DNA from: an uncultured Sphingobium sp.
Lineage (GTDB): Bacteria; Pseudomonadota; Alphaproteobacteria; Sphingomonadales; Sphingomonadaceae
Length of the DNA stretch: 8,506 nucleotides
Reading direction: 5' to 3'
Assembly (NCBI GenBank): GCA_946479185.1
Contig: CAMLFF010000127.1
Span: 1 to 8,506 of the forward strand
The notes below the pieces were generated by a model. The model saw only the letters and a list, made by a program, of their open reading frames with translations. It did not search any database and was not told the origin of the DNA. This document shows, one piece after another, positions 6,665 through 8,506 of the stretch (position 1 is the first letter of the stretch; each line of letters starts with the position of its first letter). A program made the position numbers and the translations under genes.

Positions 6665-6691
6665 GAGCATAAGCGGCCGCGAGCATAAGCG
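6665..6691 (+). repeat. 11-bp direct repeat between dhuI and kduD
   Basis: GAGCATAAGCG is found at 6665-6675 and 6681-6691, spaced 16 bases apart, in the 59-base gap between the two genes. It could be a small duplication or a pair of protein-binding half-sites; nothing else shows which. Confidence 0.6.
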
Positions 6692-6702
6692 ACAGCGAAC
6701 CG

Positions 6703-6712
6703 GCGAGAGGAT
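6703..6712 (+). promoter_or_regulatory. Ribosome binding site of kduD
   Basis: GCGAGAGGAT ends five bases before ATG 6718, the same ten bases as used by the isomerase gene, which suggests matched translation of the two. Confidence 0.65.
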
Positions 6713-6717
6713 TTGGG

Positions 6718-7485
6718 ATGAGCGTTTTTGATCTTGGCGGCCGTGTTGCGGTCATCACCGGCGCGAACACCGGTATCGGTCAGGGCATTGCTGTCGCCTT
6801 GGCGCAAGCCGGCGCCGACATTGCCGCCGTGGGCCGCACGCCGGCGGAGGAAACTGCCGACAAAGTCCGCGCACTGGGCCGCAAGTGCGAGCTCGTCGGT
6901 GCGGACCTTTCCAGCATTGCGCCGGTGCAGGGCGTCGTCGACCAGGTGCTGGCATCGCTAGGCGGACTGGATATCCTGATCAACAATGCCGGGATCATCC
7001 GCCGTGCTGATTCGGTCGATTTCACCGAGGAAGATTGGGACGCGGTCATGGACACCAATCTCAAGTCGGTGTTCTTCCTGTGTCAGGTGGCGGGACGCCA
7101 CATGATCGCCAATCACCGGGCCACCGGGCGACGCGGGAAGATCGTCAACATTGCCTCCATGCTGAGCTTTCAGGGCGGCATCCGCGTGCCAAGCTATACC
7201 GCAAGCAAGAGCGGCGTGGCCGGGCTGACCAAGCTGCTGGCCTGCGAATGGGCTGTCGACGGCGTGAATGTGAACGCCATCGCGCCGGGATACATCGCGA
7301 CCAACAACACGGCCGCTCTGCAGGCAGACGAAACCCGCAACCGGCAGATCATGGAGCGCATTCCCGAAGGCCGCTGGGGCGCGCCATCGGACATTGGCGG
7401 CGCGGCGGTGTTCCTGTCGAGCAGCGCAGCCGACTATGTGCAGGGGCATGTGCTGGCGGTTGACGGCGGGTGGCTAGCCCGTTGA
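6718..7485 (+). CDS. kduD: 2-dehydro-3-deoxy-D-gluconate 5-dehydrogenase (KduD)
   Basis: This 255-residue classical short-chain dehydrogenase carries TGANTGIG (14-21) for NAD(P) binding, NNAG (89-92), N114, the catalytic S147 and YTASK (Y160, K164), and PGYIATNN (190-197). The stretch SMLSFQGGIRVPSYTASKSG (147-166), then ERIPEGRWGAPSDI (213-226) and a DGGWLAR end, is characteristic of KduD rather than of generic SDRs. KduD reduces 3-deoxy-D-glycero-2,5-hexodiulosonate to 2-keto-3-deoxygluconate in the cytoplasm during breakdown of pectin, alginate-like or glycosaminoglycan oligouronides. It sits between the isomerase that makes its substrate and the kinase that uses its product; its TGA overlaps the kinase TTG start. 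Length and motifs are complete. Confidence 0.92.
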   Translation: MSVFDLGGRVAVITGANTGIGQGIAVALAQAGADIAAVGRTPAEETADKVRALGRKCELVGADLSSIAPVQGVVDQVLASLGGLDILINNAGIIRRADSVDFTEEDWDAVMDTNLKSVFFLCQVAGRHMIANHRATGRRGKIVNIASMLSFQGGIRVPSYTASKSGVAGLTKLLACEWAVDGVNVNAIAPGYIATNNTAALQADETRNRQIMERIPEGRWGAPSDIGGAAVFLSSSAADYVQGHVLAVDGGWLAR

Positions 7486-7893
7486 CCGGAGCGATCGTCT
7501 GCTTCGGCGAGATGCTGCTGCGCCTCACACCACCCGGTTCACGGATGATGGTGCAAGCGCAAAGTCTGGATATGGTGGTCGGCGGGGCAGAGGCGAATGT
7601 CGCTGCCGCACTGGCCTCATTGGGCCACGAAGCACGAATGGTCACCTTGTTGCCCGACACGCCGTTGGGCGGAAAGTGTCGCTCTGAGCTGGGCGCGGCA
7701 GGCGTCGATACGCGCTTCGTGGCGCGCGGGGCGGGTCGTCTCGGGCTGTATTTCATGGAATCGGGCGCAGGACAGCGTCCTTCTTCCATCACCTATGACC
7801 GCGCGGGGTCTGCTTTTGCGCTGGCCGATGCCGCCAAGCTAGACCTGGCTGGCGCGCTGGAAGGCGCGGCGATGCTTCACCTGTCGGGCATCG
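7482..7893 (+). pseudogene. kdgK: 2-keto-3-deoxygluconate kinase, 3'-truncated
   Basis: The frame starts at TTG 7482, overlapping the kduD stop as TTGA. It reads MTGAIVCFGEMLLRLTPPGS, the usual PfkB-family KDG kinase opening. The substrate-binding motif GGAEANVAAALASLG (34-48) and GLYFMESGAGQRPSSITYDR (88-107) follow. Homology continues to MLHLSGI (residue 137, about 7893), where a kinase would go on with roughly 170-200 more residues holding the ATP-binding region and the DTxGAGD catalytic motif. Instead, the sequence becomes the antisense of an arylsulfatase gene. The reading frame by chance stays open to the end of the window (8506), so a chimeric product of more than 340 residues is possible but would lack the catalytic base. 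In an intact operon it would phosphorylate KDG to KDPG. Confidence 0.85.
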
Positions 7894-7898
7894 GCCAT
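7890..7898. other. Junction joining kdgK and sulfatase fragments
   Basis: The last kinase-like codons (LSGI) end at about 7893. The first codon of the opposite-strand sulfatase sequence, the Met of NNQAVGM, is at 7896-7898. Only a few bases of uncertainty or microhomology lie between. The two genes point toward each other and both are cut in mid-domain. Confidence 0.7.
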
Positions 7899-8411
7899 TC
7901 CGACAGCCTGATTGTTTCGTCCAGTGAGCAACGCAGCGCGCGTCGTGGAGCAAATCGCCTTTGTATCAAAGCGGTTGAAACGCAGCCCACTCGCAGCGAT
8001 CGCGTCTATATTCGGTGTCCGGATCTCCGATCCAAAGGCTCCGAAGTCGGAAAATCCTACGTCATCCAGAACAATAAGAAGCAGATTTGGCCGCGCAGAA
8101 GCGCAACGCTCCGGAGCGGAGCGTTGCGGACTAGCTCCTGCCCACCCAGCTCCAATCGTGCTCAACAGAGCAGCGGCCAACTTTATTATCCAAAAGTTAC
8201 CAAAATCCGGAGCGTCGCCAATCGACGGAGATGTAATGTAAGCAATTGTAAAACTAGCTTTCATCTTGGGTGCAGCACTACCTTGAAGTCGCCAATGACG
8301 GCGCGAGATAGAAGAGATTTTTACTGCCCACAGGCCGCCTTCCGAACGATGTTTGCCGAGAAAGCTGCCCCTCGCTCTAGCTCTTGTAAACGAGGCTTGA
8401 CCCTCGAGCAT
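7896..8411 (-). pseudogene. Arylsulfatase N-terminal fragment, 3'-truncated
   Basis: From an ATG at 8411-8409 the complement encodes, after a long N-terminal segment, a hydrophobic stretch [17 protein letters not shown] (74-90, probably the signal peptide), then [20 protein letters not shown] (107-126), whose D116/D117 are calcium ligands of sulfatases. [19 protein letters not shown] (132-150) and [20 protein letters not shown] (153-172) follow. This is the beginning of a type I sulfatase; the other ~350-400 residues are missing beyond the junction. The formylglycine motif is C154-S-T-T-R, with Thr where Pro or Ala is usual. An ATG at 8264-8262 is a more natural start, but neither has a ribosome binding site. 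The frame runs on into antisense kdgK and stops at 7839. It is less GC-rich than the module it abuts. Confidence 0.8.
8102..8128. repeat. Perfect 11-bp inverted repeat inside the sulfatase frame
   Basis: CGCAACGCTCC (8102-8112) and GGAGCGTTGCG (8118-8128) form a GC-rich stem with a 5-base loop. It falls in the linker between the hydrophobic segment and the catalytic domain of the sulfatase fragment. No T run follows on either strand, so it is not a standard terminator. Confidence 0.75.
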
Positions 8412-8426
8412 ATGAACATTCAGCCA

Positions 8427-8460
8427 ATGTGGGAACGAGCCTCGGGCATCGTTCCCACAT
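8427..8460. promoter_or_regulatory. 12-bp-arm inverted repeat, possible operator
   Basis: ATGTGGGAACGA (8427-8438) and TCGTTCCCACAT (8449-8460) are perfect inverted arms around a 10-base centre (GCCTCGGGCA). It lies just upstream of the sulfatase frame. No T run follows on either strand, so an operator or a structured 5' leader is more likely than a terminator. TGGGAACG half-sites ending in CG look like LacI-type operator halves, but the 10-base spacing is wider than usual; the regulator is unknown. Confidence 0.5.
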
Positions 8461-8506
8461 GCAAATCACGATTTTCGGCTCTACCGACACGGGTTGGGTC
8501 GCAACT

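Overview
The window looks like a GC-rich alphaproteobacterial accessory region, most likely from a sphingomonad. That inference rests on a TonB-dependent receptor tail, a TPR-sulfotransferase paired with a TPR/glycosyltransferase-9-like gene, a small secreted protein ending in a Cys-containing ACRAGDYSACD tail, and a uronate-catabolism cluster. No RNA gene, CRISPR array or intact insertion sequence was found. The most unusual property is the number of broken reading frames: several genes are cut or joined at sharp internal points.

Layout, left to right. Positions 1-63 are the last 20 codons of a TonB-dependent receptor, followed by a hairpin terminator (73-107). At 327-491 there is a 54-codon remnant of a gabT-like class III aminotransferase with about 20 codons missing internally; its stop overlaps by one base the ATG of an intact NAD(P)-dependent aldehyde dehydrogenase (491-2002). 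After a 372-base stretch in which nothing was recognised, a leftward pair follows: a doubtful 73-codon ORF and a convincing small secreted protein (2375-2746). An AT-rich patch and a possible coding tail (3046-3165) separate these from a leftward, overlapping pair of large TPR proteins: a TPR-sulfotransferase (4408-5892) and a TPR/GT9-like protein (3245-4411).

Rightward from 6020 lies a three-gene uronate module: an RpiB-family isomerase of the DhuI type, the SDR dehydrogenase KduD, and the first ~137 codons of the sugar kinase KdgK. Together they would convert 4-deoxy-L-threo-5-hexosulose uronate, made by polysaccharide lyases and unsaturated glucuronyl hydrolases, to 2-keto-3-deoxygluconate and then its 6-phosphate. 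The kinase is cut at about 7893 and joined directly to the similarly cut 5' part of an arylsulfatase gene on the opposite strand (7896-8411). On the other side of the module, the coding sequence of the TPR-sulfotransferase runs 21 codons past its only usable start and stops at about 5955, so it too appears to have lost its 5' end.

The module therefore sits between two broken leftward genes. The pattern fits a DNA segment that replaced the 5' end of one gene and the 3' end of the next, although a chimeric assembly would look the same. Near the right edge there is a 12-bp-arm inverted repeat (8427-8460) upstream of the sulfatase, and a perfect 11-bp stem (8102-8128) inside the sulfatase frame.
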